Program-made: the position numbers and the translations under genes
Shown here: in pieces, positions 1 to 8,882 of the stretch
Layout: every line of letters begins with the position of its first letter
Numbering within the stretch: the first letter of the stretch is position 1
Assembly (NCBI RefSeq): GCF_900119165.1
Contig: NZ_FPJG01000006.1
Span: 806,001 to 870,000 of the forward strand
Length of the DNA: 64,000 nt
Direction of reading: 5' to 3'
Source of the DNA: Amycolatopsis australiensis
GTDB lineage: Bacteria > Actinomycetota > Actinomycetes > Mycobacteriales > Pseudonocardiaceae
Notes under the pieces: generated by a model
The model's input: the letters and a program-made list of their open reading frames with translations, nothing else
What the model was told of the DNA's origin: nothing
Databases searched by the model: none

Positions 1-599
1 GCCTCGTCGAGGCCGCGGCGGGACAGGCCCACCACGTTCACGCCGGTGACGCGGGCCGGGTTGCCGACGGCGATCGTGAACGCGCCGATCTCGCGCCGCA
101 CCGCCGAGCCCATCCCGATCATCGCGCCGGGGCCGATCACGACCTTCTGGTGCAGGATCGCGCCCATGCCAAGGTTGGCGCCGTCCCAGATGTGGCAGTG
201 GCCGCCGGTGACGGCGTTGGAGGCGACCGTCACGCCGTCGCCGACCAGGCAGTCGTGGGCGATGTGGGAGTTGCGGAGGAAGTAGCCGTCGCTGCCGACG
301 GTCGTCGTCCGCCAGGTCCCTTGGTGGACGCTCACGTACTCGCGGATCCGGTTGCGGCTGCCGATGACGACGCCGTGGCCGTCGTGATCGGGGTCACCCA
401 CCGGCGCGGCCTCCCAGGCGGCCGGGTGGGGCCGGTTGCGGTCCTCGCCGGGCGTGCCGATCGTCACGTGCGGGCCGATCCAGTTGCCGTCACCGATCCG
501 CGTGGGCCCGACGATCACGGCGAACGGCCCGATGACGTTGTCCTCGCCGAGCTCGACGCCTTCGCCGATGACGGCGGTCGGGTGGATGCGGTTGGCCAC
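1..599 (-). CDS. LpxA-like acyl-ACP/UDP-sugar O/N-acyltransferase (C-terminus beyond window)
   Basis: Left-handed beta-helix acyltransferase of the LpxA family. The frame opens at a GTG at 599 with residues [18 protein letters not shown] and continues through repeated hexapeptides such as [15 protein letters not shown] and TRIGDGN. LpxA-type landmarks are present: EYVSVHQGT, then [14 protein letters not shown] with the His expected to be catalytic, then [14 protein letters not shown] and [17 protein letters not shown]. The frame runs off the window edge, so the C-terminal helices are missing. LpxA normally acylates UDP-GlcNAc for lipid A, which Gram-positives lack, so the substrate is more likely a modified UDP-amino sugar. 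It is divergent from an aminotransferase/oxidoreductase pair that could make UDP-GlcNAc3N. Family call is firm; substrate is inference. Confidence 0.82.
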   Translation of the reverse strand, partial: MANRIHPTAVIGEGVELGEDNVIGPFAVIVGPTRIGDGNWIGPHVTIGTPGEDRNRPHPAAWEAAPVGDPDHDGHGVVIGSRNRIREYVSVHQGTWRTTTVGSDGYFLRNSHIAHDCLVGDGVTVASNAVTGGHCHIWDGANLGMGAILHQKVVIGPGAMIGMGSAVRREIGAFTIAVGNPARVTGVNVVGLSRRGLDE

Positions 600-749
600 G
601 GGTGGTCGTCCGTTTCGTCGGCGGCTGGGTACTGGGCGTGCTGCCGCGCCCGGTAACGTGTGGCCCGCGTTGCTGCAGGGCGGCCGGGCGCAGAACCGGC
701 GGCTCACTGTACCGGACGCGCCGAAATCGCCTGCCGAGAGAGACTGCCC

Positions 750-1856
750 ATGATCCCCATCACCGTGGTCGACGTACGCGACGCGGAGGACCTCGTCGTC
801 GAGGTGCTGCGCTCGGGCGCCATCGCACAGGGACCGATGGTCAAGCGCTTCGAAGACGCCTTCGCGGCGGTCTCCGGGACGAAGCACGCGATCGCGGTCA
901 ACAACGGGACCACCGCGCTGGTCGCCGCCCTCCAGGTCCTCGACCTGAAGCCGGGTGACGAGGTCATCACCTCGCCGTTCACCTTCGTCGCGACGCTCAA
1001 CGCGATCCTCGAGGCCGGCGCGACCGTCCGGTTCGCCGACATCCGGCGCGACGACTTCGCGATCGACCCCGACGCCGTGGCGGCCGCTCTCACCGACCGC
1101 ACCAAGGTGCTCATGCCGGTGCACCTCTACGGCCAGACCGCGGACATGGGCAAGCTCGCACCGCTGGCCGCCGAGCGCGGCCTGCAGGTGATCGAAGACT
1201 CGGCGCAGGCCGTCGGCGCGTCGTTCGAGGGCAAGCCGGCCGGCTCGTTCGGCATCGGCTGCTTCTCGCTGTACGCGACGAAGAACATCACCACCGCCGA
1301 GGGCGGCGTCATCACGACGGACGACGACGCGCTGGCCGACAAGCTGCGCATCCTGCGCAACCAGGGCATGCGCGCCCGCTACCAGTACGAGGTCGCCGGG
1401 CACAACTACCGGATGACCGACCTGCACGCCGCCGTCGGCATCCCGCAGCTGGCCAAGCTCGACCAGCTGACCGCCGCCCGCCAGGCGAACGCGAAGCGGC
1501 TCTCCGAGGGCCTCGCCGGCACGCCAGGCCTCGACGTCCCGCAGGTGCTGCCGGGCCGCGAGCACGTGTGGCACCAGTACACCGTGCTGGTCGGCCCGCA
1601 CGCGTTCCTCTCGCGCGACGAGCTGGCCGCGGCGCTGACCGAGCGCGGCATCGGCAACGGCATCTACTACCCCAAGATCGTCTTCGACTACGACTGCTAC
1701 GCCGGTCACGAGCTGATCCCTGGCGCGCGCGTCGAGGACTTCCCCGTCGCGAAGTCGGTCGCCGAACAGGCGCTGTCGCTGCCGGTGCACCCGCACCTGA
1801 CCGAGTCCGACCTGGACACCATCATCGAGACCGTTCGTGAGGTACTGGGCGCATGA
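750..1856 (+). CDS. DegT/DnrJ/EryC1/StrS PLP-dependent sugar aminotransferase
   Basis: Transfers an amino group, usually from glutamate, to a keto-nucleotide sugar. The 368-residue length fits the family. The N-terminus [14 protein letters not shown] leads into [24 protein letters not shown], the cofactor phosphate region, then [20 protein letters not shown]. The PLP lysine is in [30 protein letters not shown] and the C-terminal [11 protein letters not shown] also match. The ATG at 750 is chosen because homologous sequence starts there; an open frame extends upstream but is not family-like. The stop overlaps the next ATG (ATGA at 1853-1856), so it is translationally coupled to the oxidoreductase. 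It resembles the WbpE/WlbC/GnnB group that aminates the 3-keto position of UDP-GlcNAc derivatives; that assignment is inference. Confidence 0.88.
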   Translation: MIPITVVDVRDAEDLVVEVLRSGAIAQGPMVKRFEDAFAAVSGTKHAIAVNNGTTALVAALQVLDLKPGDEVITSPFTFVATLNAILEAGATVRFADIRRDDFAIDPDAVAAALTDRTKVLMPVHLYGQTADMGKLAPLAAERGLQVIEDSAQAVGASFEGKPAGSFGIGCFSLYATKNITTAEGGVITTDDDALADKLRILRNQGMRARYQYEVAGHNYRMTDLHAAVGIPQLAKLDQLTAARQANAKRLSEGLAGTPGLDVPQVLPGREHVWHQYTVLVGPHAFLSRDELAAALTERGIGNGIYYPKIVFDYDCYAGHELIPGARVEDFPVAKSVAEQALSLPVHPHLTESDLDTIIETVREVLGA

Positions 1857-2809
1857 CGCATCGGATCGCTCTGGTCGGGACCGGCAACATGGGTTCCCTG
1901 CACGCGCGCGTGCTCGCCGCCAACGAGCGCGTCGACCTGGTCCGGGTGATCGATCCGCGCGAAGAAGCGGGCAAGGCCGTCGCCGACCGCTACGAGACGC
2001 AGTGGACGCCGGAGATCGGCTCACTGTCCGATGTGGACGCCGTCGTGCTCGCGTCGGCCACCGAGGCGCACTACGACCTGGCGCAGGAGATCCTCGGCCA
2101 AGGCAAGCCGGTGCTGGTGGAGAAGCCGGTCTGCAACAGCTTCGAGAAGTCGCAGGAGATCGTCTCGCTGTCGGCGTCGAAGGACGTCCCGCTGATGTGC
2201 GGCCTGCTGGAGCGCTACAACCCGGCGGTGATGACCGCGCGCGCACTGGTGAACGAGCCGGTGCACCTGATGGCGCGCCGCCACGGCCCGTACGCGCCGC
2301 GCATCAAGACCGGCGTCGCGTGGGACTTGCTGGTGCACGACGTCGACCTGGCGATCCAGTTCTTCGGCGGCGCGACTCCGACGCGCGTCACCTCGGGTGC
2401 GGGCTACTTCCACCCGCAGTCGGTCGAGGGCGCCGAGGACACGATCGAGACGGTGCTGTCGTTCCCGACCGGTCTGGCCACGGTTTCGGCCTCGCGGCTG
2501 GGCCAGCGCAAGGTCCGCTCGCTGGTGGTGTCGGAACTGGACCGGCTGATCGAGATCGACCTGCTGCGCCGGGACGTGACGATCTACCGGCACGTCTCCC
2601 ACGACTCCGTCACCCCGGACGGCCTCGGCTACCGGCAGCAGACGGTGATCGAGATCCCGGAGCTCGTCACCGCCCGCGAGCCGCTGGCCACGCAGCTGGA
2701 CCGGTTCTGCGACCTCCTCGAAGGCAAGATCGACGCCGACACCGAGCGTGAGCTGATCCTGCCGTCCCACCACGTCGTCGAGCAGGTCCTGACGCAGGCC
2801 GCCGCCTAG
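1853..2809 (+). CDS. Gfo/Idh/MocA family NAD(P)-dependent sugar oxidoreductase
   Basis: Rossmann-fold oxidoreductase of 318 residues. The dinucleotide site is [18 protein letters not shown] at residues 3-20; the EKPV motif lies near residue 90 ([16 protein letters not shown]). The catalytic helix [17 protein letters not shown] near residue 160 carries the conserved His and Asp. The C-terminal part is the usual substrate/oligomerisation sheet. It overlaps the upstream aminotransferase by 4 nt, a pairing seen in WlbA-WlbC and GnnA-GnnB systems where this enzyme oxidises C3 of a UDP-GlcNAc derivative and the partner aminates it. Its stop is interlocked (CTAG) with the convergent M28 peptidase. 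Family is certain; the exact sugar is not. Confidence 0.88.
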   Translation: MTHRIALVGTGNMGSLHARVLAANERVDLVRVIDPREEAGKAVADRYETQWTPEIGSLSDVDAVVLASATEAHYDLAQEILGQGKPVLVEKPVCNSFEKSQEIVSLSASKDVPLMCGLLERYNPAVMTARALVNEPVHLMARRHGPYAPRIKTGVAWDLLVHDVDLAIQFFGGATPTRVTSGAGYFHPQSVEGAEDTIETVLSFPTGLATVSASRLGQRKVRSLVVSELDRLIEIDLLRRDVTIYRHVSHDSVTPDGLGYRQQTVIEIPELVTAREPLATQLDRFCDLLEGKIDADTERELILPSHHVVEQVLTQAAA

Positions 2810-4209
2810 CTGACCGGTACCGGGAACGCGGCGGGGCTCCGGCGCCCGTCGGGTCCCACCGCGCGGACGCCGAAGAAGACGTTGTCCTTGGACAGGTCGA
2901 TCTTCGCCGTCCGTGCCGGGCCGACGTCGATCGCGTGCGTCCAGTCCGGGGCCGTCGTCTCGCGCCAGAGGACCTCGTAGCCCGCGGCGCCCGGTGTGGC
3001 GTCCCAGAGCAGCTCCGAGTCGTTCGTCAGCGCCGCCGTGCGGATCTTCACGCCCTTCGGCGTGCCCGGTGCCGTCGCCAGTGACCACAGCGCGGCGCCG
3101 TTCACCCGCGCGACCCGCGCGATGAACGGGAAGTCGCAGAACTCCGGCAGGTCGCCGTACTGGACGCCGTTCTCCACGCGGACGTCCTGGTGCTGGTGGG
3201 CGAAGTCCTCGGCGGGCTCGGTGAACCGCGCCGCCGGGTAGCCCTGTTCGAGGAAGCCGATGTGGTCGCCGCCGCGCAGGTAGCGGTCGCGGCGGTAGAT
3301 GATCCGGACGTTCATGCCGGTCGCGTCGTTCTCCGCGACGGACTTCACGAACCGGGCCAGCTGCCGCGGCGGGGAGTCGTTCTCGCCGCCGATGCTGCGG
3401 CGCAGGTTCGCCTCGGCCGGCGTTTCCGCGGTCGGGACGCCCTCGGCGAACAGGCGGATGGTGAACGGGTCGCGCGTGCCGTCGTCGGCGCGGCTGGAGC
3501 CGACGATGTCGTCGGTGAACATCGCCTGGACGTCGGTGCCGGCGGCCTTGAACTGCTGCGCCATGTGCCGCGCGCCGTAGAGGCCCTGTTCTTCACCGGC
3601 AACGGCGGCGAAGACGATCGTCGCGGCCGGCTGCCGGGTCGAGAGGACGCGCGCCAGCTCCAGGGCGACCGCGACACCCGAAGCGTCGTCGTCCGCGCCC
3701 GGGGCGTCGCCGGTGAAGTCCATGACGTCGCTGCGGCGCGAGTCGTAGTGCCCGGAGACGACGTACACGCGTCCCGGGTCGGTGGCGCCATGCAGGGTCG
3801 CGACGACGTTGGTGATCTTCGTCGGCACCGGGATCCGGTCGGCGGGCGGCTGGACGTACGACTGCAGCTCGACGCTCAGCCGGCCCCCGGAGGCCGCCGC
3901 GACCTGCTGGAACTGCGCGAAGAGCCAGTCACGCGCGGCGCCGATGCCGCGCGCCGGGTCGTCCTGCGCCGACAGCGTGTGCCGGGTGCCGAACGCGGCC
4001 AGCCGCCGCACGGTCGCCTCGATCCGCCGCTCGTCGACCTGGCGGAGCAGGGCCCGCAGCTCGGGACCGGGACGTTGCGGCCGGACGGGGACGCCGGGCC
4101 CGCGGTCCCCGAGTTCGGCGGCGCCGGCCGGAACTCCGGCCGCCGAAGCCAGGCCGAGCGCGGCCGAGGCAGTGAGGAACACTCGTCGAGAGGTCACGGT
4201 GGGGTTCAT
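2806..4209 (-). CDS. Secreted M28 family zinc peptidase with Tat signal
   Basis: Predicted exported aminopeptidase of 467 residues. The N-terminus [20 protein letters not shown] has a twin-arginine motif and hydrophobic stretch, with likely cleavage after AGAAE-type residues near 30. The metal centre of clan MH is visible: HYDSR (near residue 152), [10 protein letters not shown] (about 168), [10 protein letters not shown] (about 201) and a C-terminal [20 protein letters not shown] fibronectin-III-like tail follows ([20 protein letters not shown]). It starts 28 bp after the membrane regulator of the upstream sigma factor, so it is probably the third gene of that leftward operon and a candidate target of the sigma factor. 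Peptide specificity cannot be read from sequence. Confidence 0.88.
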   Translation of the reverse strand: MNPTVTSRRVFLTASAALGLASAAGVPAGAAELGDRGPGVPVRPQRPGPELRALLRQVDERRIEATVRRLAAFGTRHTLSAQDDPARGIGAARDWLFAQFQQVAAASGGRLSVELQSYVQPPADRIPVPTKITNVVATLHGATDPGRVYVVSGHYDSRRSDVMDFTGDAPGADDDASGVAVALELARVLSTRQPAATIVFAAVAGEEQGLYGARHMAQQFKAAGTDVQAMFTDDIVGSSRADDGTRDPFTIRLFAEGVPTAETPAEANLRRSIGGENDSPPRQLARFVKSVAENDATGMNVRIIYRRDRYLRGGDHIGFLEQGYPAARFTEPAEDFAHQHQDVRVENGVQYGDLPEFCDFPFIARVARVNGAALWSLATAPGTPKGVKIRTAALTNDSELLWDATPGAAGYEVLWRETTAPDWTHAIDVGPARTAKIDLSKDNVFFGVRAVGPDGRRSPAAFPVPVS

Positions 4210-4237
4210 ACGCTCCCTACGCGCCGGCCGGTACCGC

Positions 4238-4945
4238 CTACCTGGTGAGCCGCTTGCCCGCCGCGTCGTAGGCGATCAGCGGCGTGAGGACGCCGGAGTT
4301 CGGGACGGCGGCCGGGTCGAACCAGAAGATGACCACGTTCGGGTCTTCGGTCCACCTCGCCAGCTTGGCTTCGACGGTCCTGCCGTGCACCGTCGTCGTG
4401 ATGCGGGCCGCCGGGCCGGCGAAGTAGCCGAACACCGGGATCCGCTCGTTGCCGGCCAGCTCGCCGCCGTCGGTGGCGTGGAAGCCGAACGAGCGGTCGG
4501 AGCCGCGGATCTCGTTCGCCATCAGCACGGACTGCAGCGAGCTGCCGGACCGGAAGCCCGCCACCAGGCCGAAGTGCACGCCCGGCAGCTCCGGCAGGTC
4601 GACGGCCCGCGCGAAGAACACGAGTTCGCCGGACTTCGTCTGGATCCCGGTGCCGACGACGTCGCCCATCGGCGCCGCCGCGGGTGGCGCACTGGCCGTC
4701 GGCGTCACGGAAACGGGTGACGGCGGTTGCGCGACCGGGGCGGGCGCGGGCTGCCGCACCTGGACGGCGAAGGCGACGACGAGCACGACAGCGGCCGCGG
4801 CGGCGATCCCGGCCGCGCCGGTCAGCACGCGGCGGCGACGGCGCAGGCGTGTGCCGTCGGCCATGATCCGGGCGAGGTCGGGCTCGGCGAAGGGCTCGTC
4901 GGGCGGCTGCCGGAGGGCCGCGCGGAAGTCGTCGAGGTCGTTCAT
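4238..4945 (-). CDS. Single-pass membrane protein paired with SigE-type sigma factor (putative anti-sigma or regulator)
   Basis: 235 residues. A short acidic cytoplasmic head ([19 protein letters not shown]) is followed by an RRRRR cluster, one transmembrane helix at about residues 41-63, and a Pro/Ala-rich linker. The globular outer domain (about 95-235) has no motif I recognise. This layout is typical of the gene after SigE-family ECF factors in actinomycetes. It overlaps the sigma gene by 4 nt, so it is probably translated in a fixed ratio to it. No zinc-binding HxxxCxxC anti-sigma motif is present, so anti-sigma function is a guess from context. A second pair of the same design lies at 62.5-64 kb. 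Confidence 0.7.
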   Translation of the reverse strand: MNDLDDFRAALRQPPDEPFAEPDLARIMADGTRLRRRRRVLTGAAGIAAAAAVVLVVAFAVQVRQPAPAPVAQPPSPVSVTPTASAPPAAAPMGDVVGTGIQTKSGELVFFARAVDLPELPGVHFGLVAGFRSGSSLQSVLMANEIRGSDRSFGFHATDGGELAGNERIPVFGYFAGPAARITTTVHGRTVEAKLARWTEDPNVVIFWFDPAAVPNSGVLTPLIAYDAAGKRLTR

Positions 4946-5451
4946 CGCCCGCTCCCTCCGATCAGCGTGTCCTCGGTGCCGGCTTCGACGCGCAGCTTGG
5001 CCAGCGCCCGCGAGTTCGTGCTCTTCACGGTACCCAGCGAAACGCCCAGCTCACGGGCCACGTCGGCTTCCGGCAGGTCGAAGAAGTGGCGCAGGACGAC
5101 GACCGCGCGTTCCCGTTCGGTCAGCGTCTTGAGCACGGCGGCGAGCCAGGCGCGCTGGGTGACGGCCTGGTCGACGTCGAGCCGGTCCTGCCGGTCGGGC
5201 ATCGCCTCGGTGGCGTACTCGCGGATGGGCCGCCGCCAGCCGTCGATGACGTGGTTGACCAGGACGGTCCGCGCGTAGCCGTAGGCGTCCTTGTGCCGGA
5301 CCCGCGCCCAGGCGGCGTAGGTGCGGGTGAAGGCGGTCTGAGCGGCGTCCTCCGCCTGGTGGCGGTCACCGGTGAGCAGGTAGGCGGCGTGGGTGAGCCG
5401 GGCGGAGGACGCGCGCACGAACTCCGCGAACTCGTCGTCGCCGCGCGCCAT
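4942..5451 (-). CDS. ECF RNA polymerase sigma factor, SigE family
   Basis: 169-residue extracytoplasmic-function sigma factor. Region 2 begins at FVRASSARLTHAAYLLTGDRHQAEDAAQTAFTR (about 10-42). Region 4 is ERERAVVVLRHFFDLPEADVARELGVSLGTVKSTNSRAL (about 110-150), with the helix-turn-helix VARELGVSLGTVKS. The ATG at 5451 has a purine-rich upstream segment (GGGAGGAACGGGGG). It heads a leftward operon with the membrane regulator (4-nt overlap) and the Tat-exported M28 peptidase. Signal and regulon are unknown; autoregulation is usual for the family but I cannot identify a cognate promoter. Confidence 0.88.
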   Translation of the reverse strand: MARGDDEFAEFVRASSARLTHAAYLLTGDRHQAEDAAQTAFTRTYAAWARVRHKDAYGYARTVLVNHVIDGWRRPIREYATEAMPDRQDRLDVDQAVTQRAWLAAVLKTLTERERAVVVLRHFFDLPEADVARELGVSLGTVKSTNSRALAKLRVEAGTEDTLIGGSGR

Positions 5452-5644
5452 GCGTCACCCCCGTTCCTCCCCCAGCGACGGCCGGGCCGCGGGAAAGGTT
5501 GCTTTCTCGATCATCCCGAGCGTACGCGCCGGATGCGCGATCGAAACGTTGCGTAACCGATATTTCGCACTGGGTCACAGCGCATTAGATTGTCACCGTG
5601 CGCTTTCGTGCGCAGGAGCCCACCGCCAGACGGGCGGTTTTCGA

Positions 5645-5681
5645 GACGGCGGCGCCGGCGGTCGGCGCCGGCGCCGCCGTC
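5645..5681 (-). terminator. GC-rich perfect hairpin, probable terminator of the 10-5.7 kb leftward operon
   Basis: Arms at 5645-5659 (GACGGCGGCGCCGGC) and 5667-5681 are exact reverse complements over 15 bp with a 7-nt loop. It lies 26-62 bp beyond the stop of the small membrane gene ending at 5707, where the leftward glycan operon should end. There is no U tract, which is common for actinobacterial terminators. It also separates that operon from the sigma-factor promoter. Confidence 0.6.
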
Positions 5682-5706
5682 ATCCACTTCACAGCCGATC
5701 GGATTG

Positions 5707-6081
5707 TCACCCCCGGCGGACGGCGAGCCACTGCCAGCGACGGCGCTCGGTGACCACCGTGGCCGCCGCCAGCAGCGTCACGGCAAGAGCCGCCCACATC
5801 GGCCACGCCAGCCATGAACTGACCACCGCCGCGACGAGCTGCAGCAGCACCAGCAGGATCGTCACCCAGCCCGGCACCGCGATCAGCACCTTCGCCTTGT
5901 CGCCCGGGGTCGAAAAGCACGTCGGGAGGCCGATCAGCACCACCACCGACAGCACCGCGAGCACCCACGAACACCCGGCCAGCGCCCACGGCGCGGCCAC
6001 CCACGCGACGAGTTCCGTCGCGAAACGCAGTACGGACGGAACGCGGTCGTCGGGCCGTTCCGCCGGAGATTCCCCAGTCAC
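5707..6081 (-). CDS. Small four-helix membrane protein, DUF2568 (YrdB)-like
   Basis: 124 residues with about four hydrophobic helices: VLRFATELVAWVAAPWALAG, WVLAVLSVVVLIGLPTCF, WVTILLVLLQLVAAVVSSWLA and PMWAALAVTLLAAATVV. It ends in a basic/aromatic tail, RRRWQWLAVRRG. The spacing and the first helix resemble the YrdB/DUF2568 family, but I hold this loosely. It begins 9 bp after the hexapeptide acyltransferase, so it is the last gene of the leftward glycan operon. No function is known. Confidence 0.6.
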   Translation of the reverse strand: MTGESPAERPDDRVPSVLRFATELVAWVAAPWALAGCSWVLAVLSVVVLIGLPTCFSTPGDKAKVLIAVPGWVTILLVLLQLVAAVVSSWLAWPMWAALAVTLLAAATVVTERRRWQWLAVRRG

Positions 6082-6090
6082 CCGCCGAAA

Positions 6091-6714
6091 CTACTCCGGA
6101 AAGTCGCCCGGTGGCGCTCCCCAGCCCGAAGACTCTCCGCGTTCCTCCGCGATCGCCCGGCGGCGGGCGTTCTCCGCCCGTACGCGCTCCACTTCGGACT
6201 GGATGTACTCCTCGTCGTAACGCTGGAACACCCGCGCCGGGTTGCCCGCCACCAGCGTTCTCGGCGGGACGTCCTTGGCCACCACCGAATTGGGCTGCAC
6301 CGTCGCGAAGTCGCCGATCGTCACGCCCGCCATGATCACCACCAGGCCGCCGATGAAGCAGCCCTTGCCGATCTTCACCGGCTTGCGCTCGATCAGGTCG
6401 CTGCCCGAGTGGTTCTGCAGCGTCATGTTCGCCAGCCAGCTGGAGTGGGTGAAGATCAGCGTGTTCAGCCCGATGCTGGTGTGCTCGCCGATCTCGAGGC
6501 CGCCGCTCGCGTCGAGCGCCGCGCCCTCGCCGATCCAGCAGTGGTCGCCCATCTTGAGGTTCTCGGGGCTGATGATCTTGACGCGCTCGCGCACGCGGCA
6601 CGTCGGAGGCAGCCCGTAGAACGCCGCGCGCTCGGCGTCGTTCATGTACTGCGAGACGAGCTCGGTCAGGATCTGCGGGCGCAGCCGGTGGCTGCGCTCG
6701 TCATCGAAGAACAT
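6091..6714 (-). CDS. Hexapeptide-repeat O-acetyltransferase (CatB/maltose-acetyltransferase type)
   Basis: 207-residue left-handed beta-helix acyltransferase, presumably transferring acetyl from acetyl-CoA to a sugar. The N-terminal MNDAERAAFYGLPPTCRVRERVKI resembles the maltose-acetyltransferase cap. Hexapeptide turns follow: ENLKMGDHCWIGEGAALDASGGLEIGEHTSIGLNT, then HSSWLANMTLQNHSG with the His region, then KIGKGCFIGGLVVIMAGVTIGDFATVQPNSVVAKDVPPRTLVAGNPARVF. The start at 6714 overlaps the upstream glycosyltransferase stop by 14 nt; a second Met at 6639 is possible. It sits in an operon with DegT, epimerase and GT4 genes, so it probably acetylates the product glycan. Acceptor unknown. Confidence 0.82.
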   Translation of the reverse strand: MFFDDERSHRLRPQILTELVSQYMNDAERAAFYGLPPTCRVRERVKIISPENLKMGDHCWIGEGAALDASGGLEIGEHTSIGLNTLIFTHSSWLANMTLQNHSGSDLIERKPVKIGKGCFIGGLVVIMAGVTIGDFATVQPNSVVAKDVPPRTLVAGNPARVFQRYDEEYIQSEVERVRAENARRRAIAEERGESSGWGAPPGDFPE

Positions 6715-7933
6715 CGGCTTCCGACACCAGCTTTTCGAACGTGCGGAGGTGTTCCTCCGCGACGACGTCGAGGCCGAAGTTCGCCCGCACCAGCTCGCTC
6801 TCCCGCTGCGCGATCAGGGCCCGGCGATCCGGGTCGTCGAGCAGCTCGATCACCGTCCGCGCCACGGCCTCCGAGTCGTCCGGGCGGACCAGCAGCACGT
6901 TCTCGCCGTTGCGCAGCTCGATGCCCGGGTAGTTGTCCTCGGTGACCGACGCGATCGTCGCCGTGCCGGACAGCATCGCCTCCAGCGACGCCGTGCCGCA
7001 GCCGCCGTTCAGGTCGTGCGTGACGATGTCCGCCGCCGCGAAGTACGCCGGGACGTCCTCCTTCGGCACCGCGCCCGTGACGACCAGCGCGTCCGACACG
7101 CCCAGCTCCGCCGCGCGCTTGAGGAACGCGTCGTGGTAGACGCGGCCGACCACGACCACCCGCACGCCGGGGTGCTTGTCCAAAATGGACGGCAACGCCT
7201 CGATCAGCGGCAGCCGGTTGCGCAGCGGGATGACGTGCCCGAGCGAGACGATCAGCGGCGCGTCGCCGACTTCGTGCTCCGCGCGGACGTCCTTCGTCAC
7301 CGGCTTCGCGAAGTGGCCGGTGTCGACCGCGATCGGGAAGTACTCCGAGTTCGCGTCGCTCGTGCCATAGCGCTCGACGCAGTAGTCGACCCCGAGCTTG
7401 TCGAGGATGACGTACCGCGGCCGGATGTAGGACAGGATCGGCCGGACCAGCGCCGCGTCGAGGAACCGGAACACGCCGCCGTACAGCTTGTTGTCGCTGA
7501 TCAGCAGCGTGTGGATGGTCAGGAGGGCCGGGATGCCGTGCCGCCGCGCGTAGACGCCGGCCAGCCACGACAGGTCGAAGAACTGGCCGTGCAGGTGGAC
7601 CGCGTCCGGCTGGAACTCGTCCAGCAGCTTCCACAGCCGCCGCCAGTTACCGGGCCGCAGCGCCGTGAAGCTCATGTCGAAGTCGATCGACAGCCCGATC
7701 TGCGGCATCTTCACCGCGGGGAGCCGCACGACGCGGTAGCCGTCGCGCTCCTCCTCGGCCGGGGCTTCGCCGTACGCGGCCGTGATCGCCAGTACCTCGT
7801 GCCCGGCCTTGACGAACTCCGCCGCCAGCGACGCCGCCATGTGCGCGCTGCCGCCCACGCGCGGCGGGAAGAAGTTGTTCACCACCGCGATGCGCATCGC
7901 ACGTCCTCGGGCCGGCCCCGCGGTGGCACTCAC
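6701..7933 (-). CDS. Glycosyltransferase family 4 (GT-B)
   Basis: 410-residue retaining GT-B enzyme. The N-terminal domain has MRIAVVNNFFPPRVGGSAHMA, the usual GT4 opening, and HLHGQFFDLSWLAG. The C-terminal domain has IVSLGHVIPLRNRLPLIEALP, then VVVVGRVYHDAFLKRAAELGV. The nucleotide-sugar site is near NGGCGTASLEAMLSGTATIA. A GTG at 7933 gives a GTGA overlap with the epimerase stop, suggesting coupling; the ATG at 7897 (MRIAV) is the alternative and the conserved start. It also carries one GTCCANNNTGGAC motif (7178-7190). Donor is likely made by the adjoining epimerase/aminotransferase genes. Confidence 0.88.
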   Translation of the reverse strand: MSATAGPARGRAMRIAVVNNFFPPRVGGSAHMAASLAAEFVKAGHEVLAITAAYGEAPAEEERDGYRVVRLPAVKMPQIGLSIDFDMSFTALRPGNWRRLWKLLDEFQPDAVHLHGQFFDLSWLAGVYARRHGIPALLTIHTLLISDNKLYGGVFRFLDAALVRPILSYIRPRYVILDKLGVDYCVERYGTSDANSEYFPIAVDTGHFAKPVTKDVRAEHEVGDAPLIVSLGHVIPLRNRLPLIEALPSILDKHPGVRVVVVGRVYHDAFLKRAAELGVSDALVVTGAVPKEDVPAYFAAADIVTHDLNGGCGTASLEAMLSGTATIASVTEDNYPGIELRNGENVLLVRPDDSEAVARTVIELLDDPDRRALIAQRESELVRANFGLDVVAEEHLRTFEKLVSEADVLR

Positions 7934-8859
7934 TCCGTTTCCTTGACCAGTTCCCGCATCCCGTCCTCGACGGTGATCCGCGGCTCCCAGCCCAGCACCT
8001 CGCGGGCGCGGCTGATGTCGGCGGCGCGGCGCGAGACCAGCACGTCACGCTCGTTGAACAGCGGCTCGACGTCGACGCCGACGGCCTCGATGAGGATCTT
8101 CGCCAGCGCCGCGATCGAGGTGTCGATGCCGGTGCCGATGTTGATCGGCAGGTTCGCCCGCTCCGACTCCAGCGCCGCGACGACGGCCCGCGCGAGGTCG
8201 GTGACGTGCACGAAGTCCATCGACTGGTCGCCGCGGCCGTCGATGATCGGCGGCTGGCCGGCGCGCAGGCGCTGGATGAAGTGGTTGATCACCGACGTGT
8301 AGTAGGCCTCGATCTTCTGGCCGGGGCCGTACACGTTGAAGAACCGCAGCGCGTTCCAGGACAGGCCCTCGGTGCGCTCGTAGAAGCCGAGCAGGTCCTC
8401 ACCGGCGCGCTTCGAGATGCAGTACGGCGTGAGCGGGCGCAGCTCGTCGTCCTCGTGCATCGGCAGCCGCTTCGGGTCGCCGTAGACCGACGCCGTCGAG
8501 GCGAACACCAGGCGCTCGACGCCTTCGTCGGCGGCCGCCGCGAACACGTTGTGGTTGCCGATCATGTTGATGTCGATCGACTCGTGCGGGTCGGCGATCG
8601 ACTTGTTGATCGACACGGTCGCGAAGTGGATGACGTGCGTGCAGCCGCGCATCGCCTCGCGGACCGCGCCGCCGTAGCGGACGTCCTTCTCGACCAGCTC
8701 GACCTTGCCGGTGGCGACGAACTCGTTGACGCGGGCGCGGTCGCCGCGCGTCATGTTGTCGAAGATGCGGACCGTGTAGCCACCTTCGATCAGGAGCGGG
8801 ATCACGTGCGCGGCGATGAAGCCACCGCCCCCGGTGAAGAGCACCTTCTTGTCGGACAC
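7930..8859 (-). CDS. NAD-dependent nucleotide-sugar epimerase/dehydratase (SDR family)
   Basis: 309-residue extended SDR. The GTG at 8859 is preceded by GAGGAG at 6-8 nt. The cofactor site is KKVLFTGGGGFIAAHVIPLL, with Ala in place of the third Gly of GxxGxxG. VFASTASVYGD and the catalytic TPYCISKRAGE (YxxxK) follow, then NALRFFNVYGPGQ and VHVTDLARAVV, as in UDP-glucose 4-epimerase relatives. It lies between the second DegT aminotransferase (23 bp upstream) and the GT4 gene (4-nt overlap). It probably prepares or modifies the UDP-sugar used by that transferase. 4-epimerase versus 4,6-dehydratase cannot be settled here. Confidence 0.87.
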   Translation of the reverse strand: MSDKKVLFTGGGGFIAAHVIPLLIEGGYTVRIFDNMTRGDRARVNEFVATGKVELVEKDVRYGGAVREAMRGCTHVIHFATVSINKSIADPHESIDINMIGNHNVFAAAADEGVERLVFASTASVYGDPKRLPMHEDDELRPLTPYCISKRAGEDLLGFYERTEGLSWNALRFFNVYGPGQKIEAYYTSVINHFIQRLRAGQPPIIDGRGDQSMDFVHVTDLARAVVAALESERANLPINIGTGIDTSIAALAKILIEAVGVDVEPLFNERDVLVSRRAADISRAREVLGWEPRITVEDGMRELVKETE

Positions 8860-8882
8860 CAATTTCTCCTCGGTAGGCGGCT

